Assembly: GCA_039720395.1 (NCBI GenBank)
Contig: CM077821.1
Coordinates: 41,476,792-41,540,791 of the forward strand
From: Liquidambar formosana
Lineage: Eukaryota > Streptophyta > Magnoliopsida > Saxifragales > Altingiaceae
Direction: 5' to 3'
Length of the DNA stretch: 64,000 nt
Shown here: positions 48,253-58,140 of the stretch, piece by piece
Layout: every line of letters begins with the position of its first letter
How positions within the stretch are numbered: the first letter of the stretch is position 1
Position numbers and translations under genes: made by a program
The notes under the pieces: generated by a model
What the model saw: the letters and a program-made list of their open reading frames with translations, nothing else
Databases searched by the model: none
What the model was told of the DNA's origin: nothing

Positions 48253-50260
48253 TTTGTTAGGCCTCTGTAAAACAATATAGATAGACTGAAACATTTTCTT
48301 ACTGCTCATTCAACAAAAGAAAATATGAGAAGAAAACTGGAACAAATATCTTCCCCCCACCCCTCTTTCTCTCTCTTCCTCCACCAATTCTTTTTTTTTC
48401 CAAGTAAATGTCAAAACATCTCCTTTCTACACCAGCACAAGCGCTAAAACTCAATTGCACGAAAATAGAAATACTGGACTCAAAATTTTGTGAGGGATCA
48501 TAAACAGATTATGGCTTTGTGATCTCCAAACTAGGTACTTTCCATTTTTGAAGTGTCCATGTAAGATAGATTATGGGGCTCACGGGAGCCCCATGGATTT
48601 GAATCAGTCAAATCTGTTTGACACAGCATTCGAGCATTCCCATTCATGGTATAACACACAGAGAGTACTGTATTAACTGACGTAGTAAAAAGGAAGTCAT
48701 TCAGCAAAATCCTAAAAGCACATGCTGACCTGATTGGGATTGAATATATATATATATATATATATAATTTCAAACAAAAGGGGGAAAAAATATCTTAAAT
48801 GCTATTTTAATCACAGGAGTCACTTTTCCTAGCCAAAAAAAAAAAAAACACGGGATTCATTTTAATGCAATTAAAAGTAATAGATTGAATCAATTTGCAT
48901 ACAAATTCCCAAAAGATCTTGGGCTTGAACAGAGATACAAGATGTGGGAAATTTATGGTGCTTCCCATACCTGTTTTATGCCTTTTAGAACTGCTTGAAC
49001 TTTTGTAGGTTTAGAGACTGCTTTCTGGTTTTCAGTTTTTCCATTACTTGATGGCAGAAGAGGTGTCAATGGAGACGAAATGGGTTCTAAGTCAGACGAA
49101 TCTGCCAGTAACTTCCTCGAACTAGAAATTCCCTGAAGCAACAAATTTTAAAAGAGAAGCAGTAAGAGTTTGGAATCCAAAAACTCACATTTTGATAATA
49201 AAGGAAATGAACTAGAAAACATAATTTAATGAACTGAGGTCCATTATCTCACTCATCAACATACATCATTCCATTCGTGGGCCAACATTAAATCATTATA
49301 TAAAAATAAAAATAATAAATAAAATTAAACTTAAAATTAAGACACCAGTAAGTATAAATCTCAGAACCAGGCCGCAAGTTGAAAAAGGATTCCGGTCAAC
49401 AATTTAAAACATCCAATCCATCTTTTCTGCCTCTCCTAACCTCTGAAGTCAGGCCATCAAACAGGATTTCATGACATACATATTGATAAGCAATTGCGCA
49501 GTAGAAATTGCATCCGATCTCATGGGGAAGTGTATCAATAATTTTTTTTCTAATAAAAGAATGCAGTAAGTTTTTCAGATTAAGGACCTAAACCTAAAAT
49601 GATTTTACTCAAATAAAGGATAATCAGGGAGGTAAAGAAGATATTAAAAAAAAGTTCAGATCCATCAGAAACTATCTTGATAAACTAGAGGGGACACAGT
49701 AAGCTTTACCATCTGTTGTAAATAATGAAAGTAAGGACGTGAGATGATTGTAGAAGATGAATTCCATAGTCTCTGTGAATAAGGTACCTCACCTGCAGCA
49801 ATTTCCACATTACTCAACCTTCAAATTTGAGTAACTAATGATCAGAGCACCTTAAATTGCATTAAAAAATACCCATAAATAAATAAAAATAAAAAACAAG
49901 AAAAACACATAAGTAATAACAAAACGAAAAATAAAAGTAAGAATAAAATCGACATAAGTTCAAGACAGATAACAGAGAGGGCATTTTCAAACCCATAGTT
50001 TGGTTGTGGATGACTAAATAAAAAGAAGAAAACAAGAAGCAAGTGTTTCTACATTTCATTCACCTAACAATTAAATAAATCATCATGGCCAAATTTAACT
50101 TGAGTTTCTATAAAGGACATGAGGAGAAGATTTTGCTACCTATGAATAAAGAGGATTGCGAGCGAGAACAAGAAAAGTTGACAGATGCATTGTAGTTATA
50201 CTCCACTCTTTTCCCAAACTGAAAAATTAGAGACTGTAGATGTCTCTGCCACTGCACCAT
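45528..50260 (-). CDS. Mitochondrial large-subunit ribosomal protein uL22m
   Basis: Structural protein of the mitoribosome that lines the peptide exit tunnel. Six exons (minus strand, in order): 50260-50140, 49792-49710, 49132-48971, 47597-47487, 45957-45891, 45808-45528. All phases agree and give 274 aa, close to the plant mitochondrial form. The N-terminus (MVQWQRHLQSLIFQFGKRVE) is basic, as a mitochondrial presequence should be, and about 110 residues precede the L22 core. The core starts at VQAVLKGIKQSPKKVNLVAA, continues VIHSARANATHNHGLDPDRL, and ends GIKERPECRLTVVLRE...IPHKLIETTPIW. The start ATG follows an acceptor-like CTTTGCAG at about 50314, so a leader intron is likely. Introns hold nested Harbinger-like MITEs and a LINE fragment. 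An open frame running into the intron at 45809-45989 is not coding. Confidence 0.95.
45985..46290 (-). mobile_element. LINE 3' fragment in uL22m intron
   Basis: On the minus strand it reads a C-terminal LINE ORF2-like peptide (SLVHLERRYSRTFEGVEVSL and on to a stop), then a tail ending CTAATACATTTATTAC. A diverged relative lies at 50755-51040. The 5' end is truncated. Confidence 0.65.
46668..47197. mobile_element. PIF/Harbinger-like MITE with a nested relative
   Basis: The outer ends GGCCCTGTTTGG and CCAAACAGGCCT have TAA on both sides (46665-46667, 47198-47200). An inner element occupies 46946-47155. Both lie in the uL22m intron between exons 4 and 5. Confidence 0.75.
46946..47155. mobile_element. 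PIF/Harbinger-like MITE, inner copy
   Basis: A 210 bp element with ends GTGCCTGTTTGG/CCAAACAGGCAC, the same as the 1.58 kb element at 28432-30013, and TAA duplications (46943-46945, 47156-47158). It is the younger insertion of the nested pair. Confidence 0.8.
48204..48253. repeat. Compound (CT)n(AT)n microsatellite
   Basis: An ATA-rich lead-in (ATAATAATAATAATA) is followed by CT and then AT runs, in the uL22m intron between exons 3 and 4. Confidence 0.9.
48716..48766. mobile_element. End fragment of TA-type foldback MITE
   Basis: AAGCACATGCTGACCTGATT is followed by a (TA)n run, as at the ends of copies A-E. Only the terminus remains, in a uL22m intron. Confidence 0.45.
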
Positions 50261-50754
50261 GACTTCAAAAGTTAAACACTTTTGCTTAACCAAAAATCTT
50301 CAGCACGAAAATCTGCAAAGAGAAGTAACACACTTAATTGGCAAAATCATAAGCAGATAAAGCATATAAGAGATGAAAAAATTGCAAAAAAAATAAATAA
50401 ATAGATAAAAATCAAGCTGAAAAATAGCTACTATAACAAGCATATAAGCTCTAAAACTATGCTATGCAGTTTGGGGACTAATTAGTTCAAGAGAAATAGT
50501 AAATTGTGAAATCTTTTACATTGAATACGTGGAACTCCACAGTTTTTTTCCCTTCTTGATCACTACCAAAAACTTAATCAAATACCTGCCCCAATTTCCA
50601 GGTGCCTTAAGCACCATGCTAGGAGGTTTTGGCCTGTCTTGTTCATGCCCCTCCTGGCACCTTTAAATATTTTGAGAGACATCTACATTTAGAGCTTTTC
50701 ACAAATATATGTAAGGCATGAAAATCTTTTTCCTTTTTTTCTTTTTTTTTGTTT

Positions 50755-51040
50755 TGACGAAGTAAAATATGTATTAGAAACGAAAGGGCATTGCCCATGT
50801 ACATAAGATATGTACAAGTACTAGCCAATAAAAAAAAAAAAAACTAATCTAAAGACTTAGAGAATCAACAAAGAGAACAAAAAGGGGTTTGCACTCATTA
50901 GAATAACTGCAAAACCACCAAAAAAGTGTCTTCACAAAAGTAGACTTTCAGTCAATGACAGAGGCTTTTATCCCTTCAAACGTCGTTAAGTTTCTTTCTT
51001 TCCATAGACACCAAAATCTACAAACTTAATATTAAAACAC
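50755..51040 (-). mobile_element. LINE 3' fragment, second copy
   Basis: Colinear with 45985-46290 (shared GTATTAGAAAC, TGTACATAAGA.ATGTACAAG, CTAGCCAA and CCCTTCAAA words), but more diverged and with an A-run insertion. It lies upstream of the uL22m start codon. Confidence 0.6.
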
Positions 51041-51905
51041 CAATTTTCTCATGATCTTTAGCAATTCCAACAGCTATGATGGATAAAATTTACTAAAAAT
51101 ACCAAGTTTAAGCTCAATACCTCCCTATATAATTAATTTGCATTGAAGTCAAACTGGAAATTTTGCTGAGCGAAAACAGAGAATGGGGTTTACTCACTAC
51201 AGGATCAATGATTTCCCATTCTGAATGAAGAGATTTTACCTTAAAATACTACGTAAAACAGAATGGATTAATTCAGTTTCCATAGGAGTTCCTATTTAAA
51301 TTTGAGATTTAAAATCAATTAAGGAATGGCTAGAATACCATCACTCACACATGAAAAAACCACCTTTATAAACACTACCAACATTCCTATCAGATTACAA
51401 AAAAATCTGATCTATCACAGAAATATAATGAAAAGTTATTCTCCAATCACATTAATAAGCTCAGTTAATACCAATATTAATTTATACGTGCCAACATCGT
51501 AAAAGTGGAACAAATGCAGTGTGGTCAAAACACCAAAATAGATCTCTTGGTCCAAAAAATTGATACTGTCGAATCATCCTTAGCAACAATTTCTGTCATG
51601 TTTTCCTGGCCAGTTAAATAAGAGAGAGGAGAGAGAGGGGGGGAGTGAGAGGAAAAAGGAGGCATGGTTCACAACTAAGAAGCACGGACACGGACACGCG
51701 ACACGGTTACGACACGACATGGACACTCCGACACGGCAATTTCTAAAAAACCCAAGACACGACACGGCACGGATACGGCAATATATATAGCATTATAGCT
51801 TTATTTTCCAATTGAAAGATAGAGTTTAAAACAAAAATCACATAACAAGCAAGACATTCATAACTTATAATGAGACATAAGTACATAACAATAACATTCA
51901 AATAT

Positions 51906-52106
51906 TCAACTAGAATATGATCCCTTGAAAGTTGTTTTACAGTAGTTGCATTCGAAAGCTAAGTTTCCTCCACCAGAATCTAATTTTGATAATTTTTTAA
52001 TATACTTCCAAAGAGGCTTCGTATCATCTTGTTGTTCTGAGTTAACTGGAGTACTACTGCCAGCCCCAACACTTGAGCTATCTTGATTCATTCCTATTAA
52101 CAGCAA
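51906..52106 (-). CDS. BED zinc-finger peptide of a truncated hAT element
   Basis: A 66-codon frame with MNQDSSSVGAGS, then KPLWKYIKKLSKLDSGGG and the BED-type C-N-Y-C-K-T-T-F-K-G-S-Y motif, ending in a stop right after the first half of the finger. An acceptor-like site upstream suggests an exon whose most natural start is the Met of MNQDSS, downstream of the first Met. The His pair of a complete BED finger is missing, so DNA binding is doubtful. It could be a decayed exon rather than an expressed peptide. Confidence 0.5.
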   Translation of the reverse strand: MLLIGMNQDSSSVGAGSSTPVNSEQQDDTKPLWKYIKKLSKLDSGGGNLAFECNYCKTTFKGSYSS

Positions 52107-52246
52107 GGATGCAATTTCATAAACTAATGTTACAGCAACATCACAGTTTTTTTATTTAAAAATAAAAAAGAGGAGAAGGGTTAGGGTTTACCCAAAAAAC
52201 CCATTTTGCAGAAAAATTAGAGAAAAAAAACTGATCAACAATACAA

Positions 52247-52322
52247 AGAAGAAGAAGAAGAAGAAGAAGAAGAAGAAGGAGGAGGAGGAAGAGGAGGAGG
52301 AGGAGGAGGAGGAGCAAAAGGA
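52247..52322. repeat. (GAA)n(GGA)n microsatellite
   Basis: It lies inside BED-hAT copy 2. The equivalent region of copy 1 (34137-34165) is much shorter. Confidence 0.85.
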
Positions 52323-53223
52323 GGAAACTTACTTGAAACAATGGAATGTCGATTGACGAAATCTCCAGGTAAGAGAGCTCTCTGCCTTCGTCCCTCCTTC
52401 TAGATCTCCTCTTTCTCTCTGTCCTTCTCAATCGCCCCTCTCTCTCTCTGCTTCGAGTTCTCGATCGCCGGCTTGCCACTGTCTCTCCCTTTCTCTCAGT
52501 TTCTCTCTCTCTCTCTCTTTCTGGTTGGGAACGGTAGGGCAGCAAGGGCAGGAATGGGGAATCGGTGATTAACAAAAAGAATTTTTGGGCTTTTGCAAAA
52601 TCACCCCGAAATTGTTAAAAAAAACTAAAATTACCCTTTTTAGAACAATTTAAATTTATATTTCTTACCCTGCCGTATCCCTTGTGGTGTCCTTCCCGTA
52701 TCTGAATTTAATTTAATTTTTTTATTTTTTCTAACACGTACAGAGCATGTCAAAGGCATATCGGAGGTGTGTCCATGCTTCCTGGGTTCACAATAATGCC
52801 TTAATATCAAATGGTCGCATTCATGAACTTGGTCAATTATTGAATGGGCAATCTACGTGGTCTAACCTACATCAATCACCATAATAATTGGTTGAAATTG
52901 ATGAAAAATGAAGGATCTAGAAATTGATCCCAAAATACAAACATACATACATACATATCATAAAAATTTGGGAAGTCAGTAAAATTGACAAAAGTGAAGT
53001 GGGTTTATGGAAAAAATTAAGATTGAATTTGAATGGGAAATCTAAGGAGGGATTAAGAAATATAACTATTCTACTCAAATCTGGGTTGCTAAAATTAAGA
53101 TTCCAAGCCACACAAGAGTTATAGAGGACGAACCAGAATTGTTGCACGAGCACATGCATGCAGAGTGGAGGAGAGGGAGGAGTGGAGGACATGCTGTTCT
53201 CTTATTGTTCTCGAGCCATGGCC

Positions 53224-53224
<1 letters not shown>

Positions 53225-53254
<30 letters not shown>

Positions 53255-53277
53255 CTTCTTCTCTCTCTCTCTCTCTC
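53225..53277. repeat. (CTT)n(CT)n microsatellite
   Basis: A run of about 13 CTT units followed by CT units, intergenic. The open frame through it is low complexity only. Confidence 0.9.
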
Positions 53278-53540
53278 ACCTAAAGTTTAGAATGAGGGTT
53301 TCATTCAGCCAAAACCCTCTAGTAACATTATTTGTCTTAAATTATAAAAAATCCACTGTTCTTACATTATTTTCAAGTATAATAGTATATAACACCTTTA
53401 TAATAACAAAATATTTTATTAATGAAATCAGCTCCAATACTTCCATTATTTTTATTAAAAACTATTTGTAAATCTTTTATTACTGATTCTTTATAAAAAT
53501 TATAACTCACAAACTCACTTCACATATATATACATATATA

Positions 53541-53930
53541 GGGGCGGGATCTGTTATACCCGGTGTAAAAAATTTTATTCTCACACCCCTCAATATCTTT
53601 TTATGAGAATAATATTTTGTCAATCCAATTGTTAGATTAAATTCTTTATTCATACTCGTCATGCTTGCCGAATTTCAAGTTAATCAAATATCGGAAAGTA
53701 TCTAATCTACAAATTTACATTTCTTTTTATAAATAAAACTATATTTTGAGGCACTTTATGAATGAGATATCTCTTAATATCCAATTTACTTAAAATTCGG
53801 CATGTATAACTTGCATGAATAAAGTTCTTAATCCAACAGTTGGATTGACAAAATATTATTCCCACAAAAAGATATTGAAAGGTATAAGAGTAAAAAGTTT
53901 TACATCGAGTGTAAACAAATATATATATAT
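53541..53930. mobile_element. Long-TIR MITE (Mutator-like?)
   Basis: Arms of about 95 bp: the left carries CAATATCTTTTTATGAGAAT and AATATTTTGTCAATCCAATT, and the right holds their inverses (AATTGGATTGACA-type with few changes, then AAAAAGATATTGAAAGG). The right side ends in a (TA)n run. Target duplication not resolved. Confidence 0.7.
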
Positions 53931-54002
53931 ATATGTTATATTTCATACTTCTTTTATTGCTTTTATTCATGTTGGGCCATTATTATCAGAAAACCATTAC
54001 CT

Positions 54003-54131
54003 AGTTTTAGTCCCACTACATGCGGTCCTCGCTTTTGTTTTTTTTAACACAAATTGGCAGCTCTAAGACTCAAACATGTGCCTTCGTGCTTTGTAACCCA
54101 AGACTTTTGCCATTGTACCAAACAATGGCTC
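54003..54131 (-). mobile_element. SINE (Au-like)
   Basis: On the minus strand it begins GGAGCCATTGTTTGGTACAA, contains box A-like TGGTACAATGG and box B-like GTTTGAGTCT, and continues to GAGGACCGCATGTAGTGGGA, the layout of the Au SINE family as I recall it. No clear target duplication was seen. Confidence 0.55.
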
Positions 54132-55739
54132 CTTTATTTTCAAAAATAAAAATATCAATATAAAATCTCATCTAAATAAAAGTAAAATATAATCTCATTC
54201 TCTCCATCTAGTTTGAGAACAATTCCTCTTGGCCTTCTTGTATTAATCTTCACATTCTACTTCATCGCTCCATTCTATTTCATTTTGGAACCCTTATTTC
54301 TGCGAATGAAGTGGAAGATCCAGTAAAGAATATTATAATGTTTAGTCCTGTAGCCCCACAACATAGGCAATTAGGTTCAGTTGTTTCATCATTTCAAATA
54401 GGCTGTCGAGATGGTGGTCCAATATGTTTTTTGGCCCAGCATATTGCCACATTATTAAGGGCCACGGCTGCCCCTCGCCACATCCAAAACCACGTCCTCA
54501 CAAGAGGATTCAAGCCTATGGTGATAATGAAATTTCAGCGTAACAGTCCCAATAGAGTCGAGCAATCCAAAATGCTATGAAGAGAGGAAAGTAGTGAAAT
54601 TTGTTAAGCCTGTGGTTTGGTATTTTGGAAGTGCACTTCTCGGCAATTCCTGGTCTCCTTTTTTTTTTTTTTTTTTTTGATTGATGAACTCACCAATTCT
54701 TGGTCTCAAGAGAGAAAACTACTCCAAATTTTATTTGCTTTCAAAAGAGAAGTATTTCCAAAATGCCTTCTTCCCTTACAATCAGGCTTTGTAGACCTTT
54801 GAAAGCGAGTAAAAGCAAAAGGAGGTAAAAATAAATAAATAAATACAAAAATAAAAACACCCACCATCAGATTAATTTCAAACTCAAAAACACTAAATAA
54901 AATGATAAAAATAAGATAAATTTCACATAGAAATGAAATCGCAGATGAAGATGGAAGGGGAGATCTTCCTCGCGGGAGTGTTGCCGGAGAAGAACGGAAA
55001 ACGCCCAAGTCACTGACTGAGAAACGGCGACAGTCGCGTGAGGTCTAGCCCCAGGTTTTGGCTGCTTGAATGTGTACTGTAAGGCGTTTATAAAAACTGT
55101 ATCCGGTTTCCAAGGGGACCGGTTCCCGGTTCACCCGTTCGGGCCGGTCCAATAATCTTTTCCTCCCTTTTTTTTCCTTTTTTTTTTTTTTTTTTTTTTT
55201 TTCAAACAGAGAAAAAATCCTAGAATTTCTAGACTATTCCCAACGCGGAGACCCAAACCCTGGGAGTTGAAATAATGATATTTATAAAGACAGGATTTAA
55301 AAATTAAAACCATATTATTTGCGAATTTATCTATTTAGGTAAACTGTTGTGTATTTAAAATTTTGACAGTAATATATAAATTTTCTTGTTTGATAGAAAT
55401 AAAATTTAAGTAACCGTTGCCATTTTATCAACAGTACTACTACCACAGCCTCACGTTACCAAAAAGATAAGAGACGAACTCAGCTTCCCAAATCAGATCG
55501 ATATGACCATTCGAGGGATTCGAGCTGAAAACATCGTGCGATTTTTAAGGGATTTGAATTGAAATCATCTCACCCATTTATGAAGCGGAGAAAACAATCT
55601 TTGAAGTTGAATTTTTTCAACCCTAGAGGACGACATCTTCGACCAAAGAAACCAAACAAGAAAACGCAGGCTTTAAAATCTAGTTAAAGTGATAACTATT
55701 TTTTGTTTTTAAATCTATGTTATGGGACTTTTACCTAAA
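54132..55739. other. Intergenic region, possible promoter on the minus strand
   Basis: An exon-like, GC-richer segment near 54955-55060 with pyrimidine-rich neighbours could be a first leader exon of a minus-strand transcript, perhaps uL22m, but no coding sequence supports this. A T run lies at 55171-55202. An 89-codon frame at 54311-54580 has no recognisable domain. Confidence 0.3.
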
Positions 55740-57827
55740 ACTAGTTATTGCACACGTACGTTGCACGTGGATTTTTTGTCAACAATAAAATGATTTAAAG
55801 ACCACCAATTATTTTTCCTAAATAAAGATATAAAAGAATAAACAATATAATTATATAAAAGAATAAACAATATAATTAGATGATTTACCACGTAAAATAA
55901 AGGGTTTAGTATTCAAACACAAAAGCAATTTAGCAAATTGCTTATGAAACTCTACCAATCAAATCAAAAGTAAGTGAAAATACTCACAGCAAAAATAAAA
56001 AATACAAAACCAAAAACTTGAATAAAAAAAACTCTAGGAAAGATATATAGAATTTAAATGAAATATGATTGCTTAAAATTAATTTCTCATATAAACAAAA
56101 TTAAATAAAACCTAATGTGATTATTAGCATTCAAACCAAAACCCAACTCAACAAATTTCTAGTTAGTGCATATGTGGACCATTTGGAGTTTTTTTTTATA
56201 TGTACACACATAAATTTTTCTTATAATCATTAACACTGTAATCAAATAAATTTAATCAACAATCAAAATCTACAACAATACAATATAAGAGCAAAACATT
56301 TTAATAAAAAAAACCCATTGAAACAGAATTATTGATTTAATGCGATGCACATATCATTACTAATAAATAATAATATTGGAAACTCAATTGTAGGAAAAAA
56401 TGAATCCTATATCATCAGTTGACACAATATTGTGCGATAAAATTTCAATGTCATTTATAAACATAGGTTAGATGATCCTAATTTGATAGTTAATGGAAAA
56501 TTATAATTTTTTCTTATATATATTAAAGAGCATCCACATATAGAAATATTTTCTATTTCTCTGTGTTCTTGGTAATTAAACATATATGATGTAAAGGAAA
56601 ACAAAAGAAACAAAAGTGAAATAGAATTTGAGGTGACAAGTAAAGATTTCTCAACTTTTAAGCAACATTATATTGTGGTATATCATATTCTAAAAGTGCC
56701 ATCAATATAGAAGACCTTTTCCCTTTTCTTTTTCTTCTTCTTCTTTTGTTCTAATTTCATCCTTGAGAGATAATAATTTAAATAATTTTATATAAGTAGA
56801 AATATGAATTTTGAGGAAAAAAATGAAAGACCATTGGAACCTGAGTACAAAATGGCAAGATATGAGAAGCAAGTTCTCATTAATACACACAGTAGTCGTA
56901 ACTCCGGTGAATTTTTTCATTTTATTATTATTATTATTTTTTATATATTTCACACAGTAAAACAAGGAGCAATACTTCTCAACATATTCTTCTTCTTGGC
57001 CAAATAATGAGAACTAAAGCAGTAATAACGAACTGATTCATGTTTTGAAGGATTGAAGTCTTTTCGAAGTGTTGGAATAGAAGCTTAAAATTCAGTTTAG
57101 TTTCTGAGAAAAAGTAGTAAAACAAAACAAAAAAAAAAATTAAAAATCTGTTTGGTTTCATCATTTTGGAATCTATGACATAGAAAACTCCACTCCACTT
57201 AGCCTACTATAACAATTTGGCCTAGTTATAATCAAATAGTGCATGATGACCAGAACAGACCATGAAAAGGTAGAAAAATAAAATACAACCAATTAAAATA
57301 ATTTGATAGAGATTGAGCATATAAAAATGTAGAAAACACAAATTAAAGCAAATTGAAAGAGCACCTTTTATGATGAGACTGTAAATATTGAAGATGATGA
57401 TGGAATAAAAGAGAAGTTGAGTGTGCAAATCCTTGGGCAAAGAAAGTGACTTAAAAAGAGAAGAAGAGGTGGGAGACGGATGGAGATGGATGAGGGCAAC
57501 GTTTTAGGGTTTTAGGATTCTAATCATCTTTACTTTAGTTACTTTAATTGAAGCCTTGAAGGGGGTTTGGTTTTATTTAATTATTATACGAATAGTTTCC
57601 TTAGAATTCTTATTAAAGTATGTGTTTTATATTGCTATATTTCCTATATATGCAGGAGGATAATTGTATAGTTTCCTTAGAATTCTTATTAAGGTATCTG
57701 TTTTATATTGCTGTAGTTCCTATATATGCAGAAGGGTAGTTGTGTATTTAAAAATTAAAATAAGGATATATTAGTCAATCAAAAGTTTTTCTCACATTCA
57801 TCTTTTTATAGGTAGTATAGATATAGA
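55740..57827 (-). mobile_element. Helitron-like non-autonomous element with empty-site paralogue
   Basis: On the minus strand the 3' end is CACGT-loop-ACGTG followed by TGCAATAACTAGT, and the 5' end is TCTATATCTATACTACCTAT. It lies between A (55739) and T (57828) without duplication, as Helitrons do. A tandem copy of the flanking DNA at about 57955-58080 has the uninterrupted site (CTTTTATCAAAAATATAGTT). No Rep/helicase gene is present. Part of the 5' region matches 40560-40767. Confidence 0.8.
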
Positions 57828-58140
57828 TATAGTTAAAATCTCAAACACAACAACTCGTTTTTTTTAATATTTAAATCAAGCTCTAAAATCTAGTTAAAAT
57901 TCTAACTAGATTATTTTCAAATGCTCTCCAAAAACACAATTTTTCTTGGGAAGAAAGCAAACAAGAAAATGTAGGCTCTAAAATCTAGTTAAAGTGTTAA
58001 CTTTTTTTTTCTATGTTAGTGACTTTTATCAAAAATATAGTTAAAATCTCAAACGCAACAACTTGTTTTTTAAAAATCAAGCTCTAAAATCTAGTTAAAT
58101 GTTCAACTAGAGTTGTTAAAAATAAAAAATAAAATAAAAT
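57828..58140. repeat. Tandem duplicate of Helitron target DNA
   Basis: Words such as CTCTAAAATCTAGTTAAA, GTTAAAATCTCAAAC and CAACAACT recur in two units: unit 1 is 55650-55739 joined to 57828-57910, and unit 2 is about 57950-58110. Only unit 1 carries the Helitron. Confidence 0.75.

Larger units (their letters stand above)
51675..52785 (-). mobile_element. hAT element with intact BED-finger frame, GACACG family copy 2
   Basis: A 1,111 bp element with exact 8 bp duplications GTTCACAA (51667-51674, 52786-52793). Ends CTAAGAAGCACGG and inverse CCAGGAAGCATGG form clear inverted repeats, with GACACG-rich subterminal sequence. It is homologous to copy 1 (33648-34778) on the other strand, and its ends match 17403-17903. 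It contains a GAA/GGA microsatellite (52247-52322) and the BED-finger frame at 51906-52106. There is no catalytic transposase region. Confidence 0.9.

Noticed and set aside
54311..54580. 89-codon frame
   Set aside because: No recognisable motif, no splice or promoter support.
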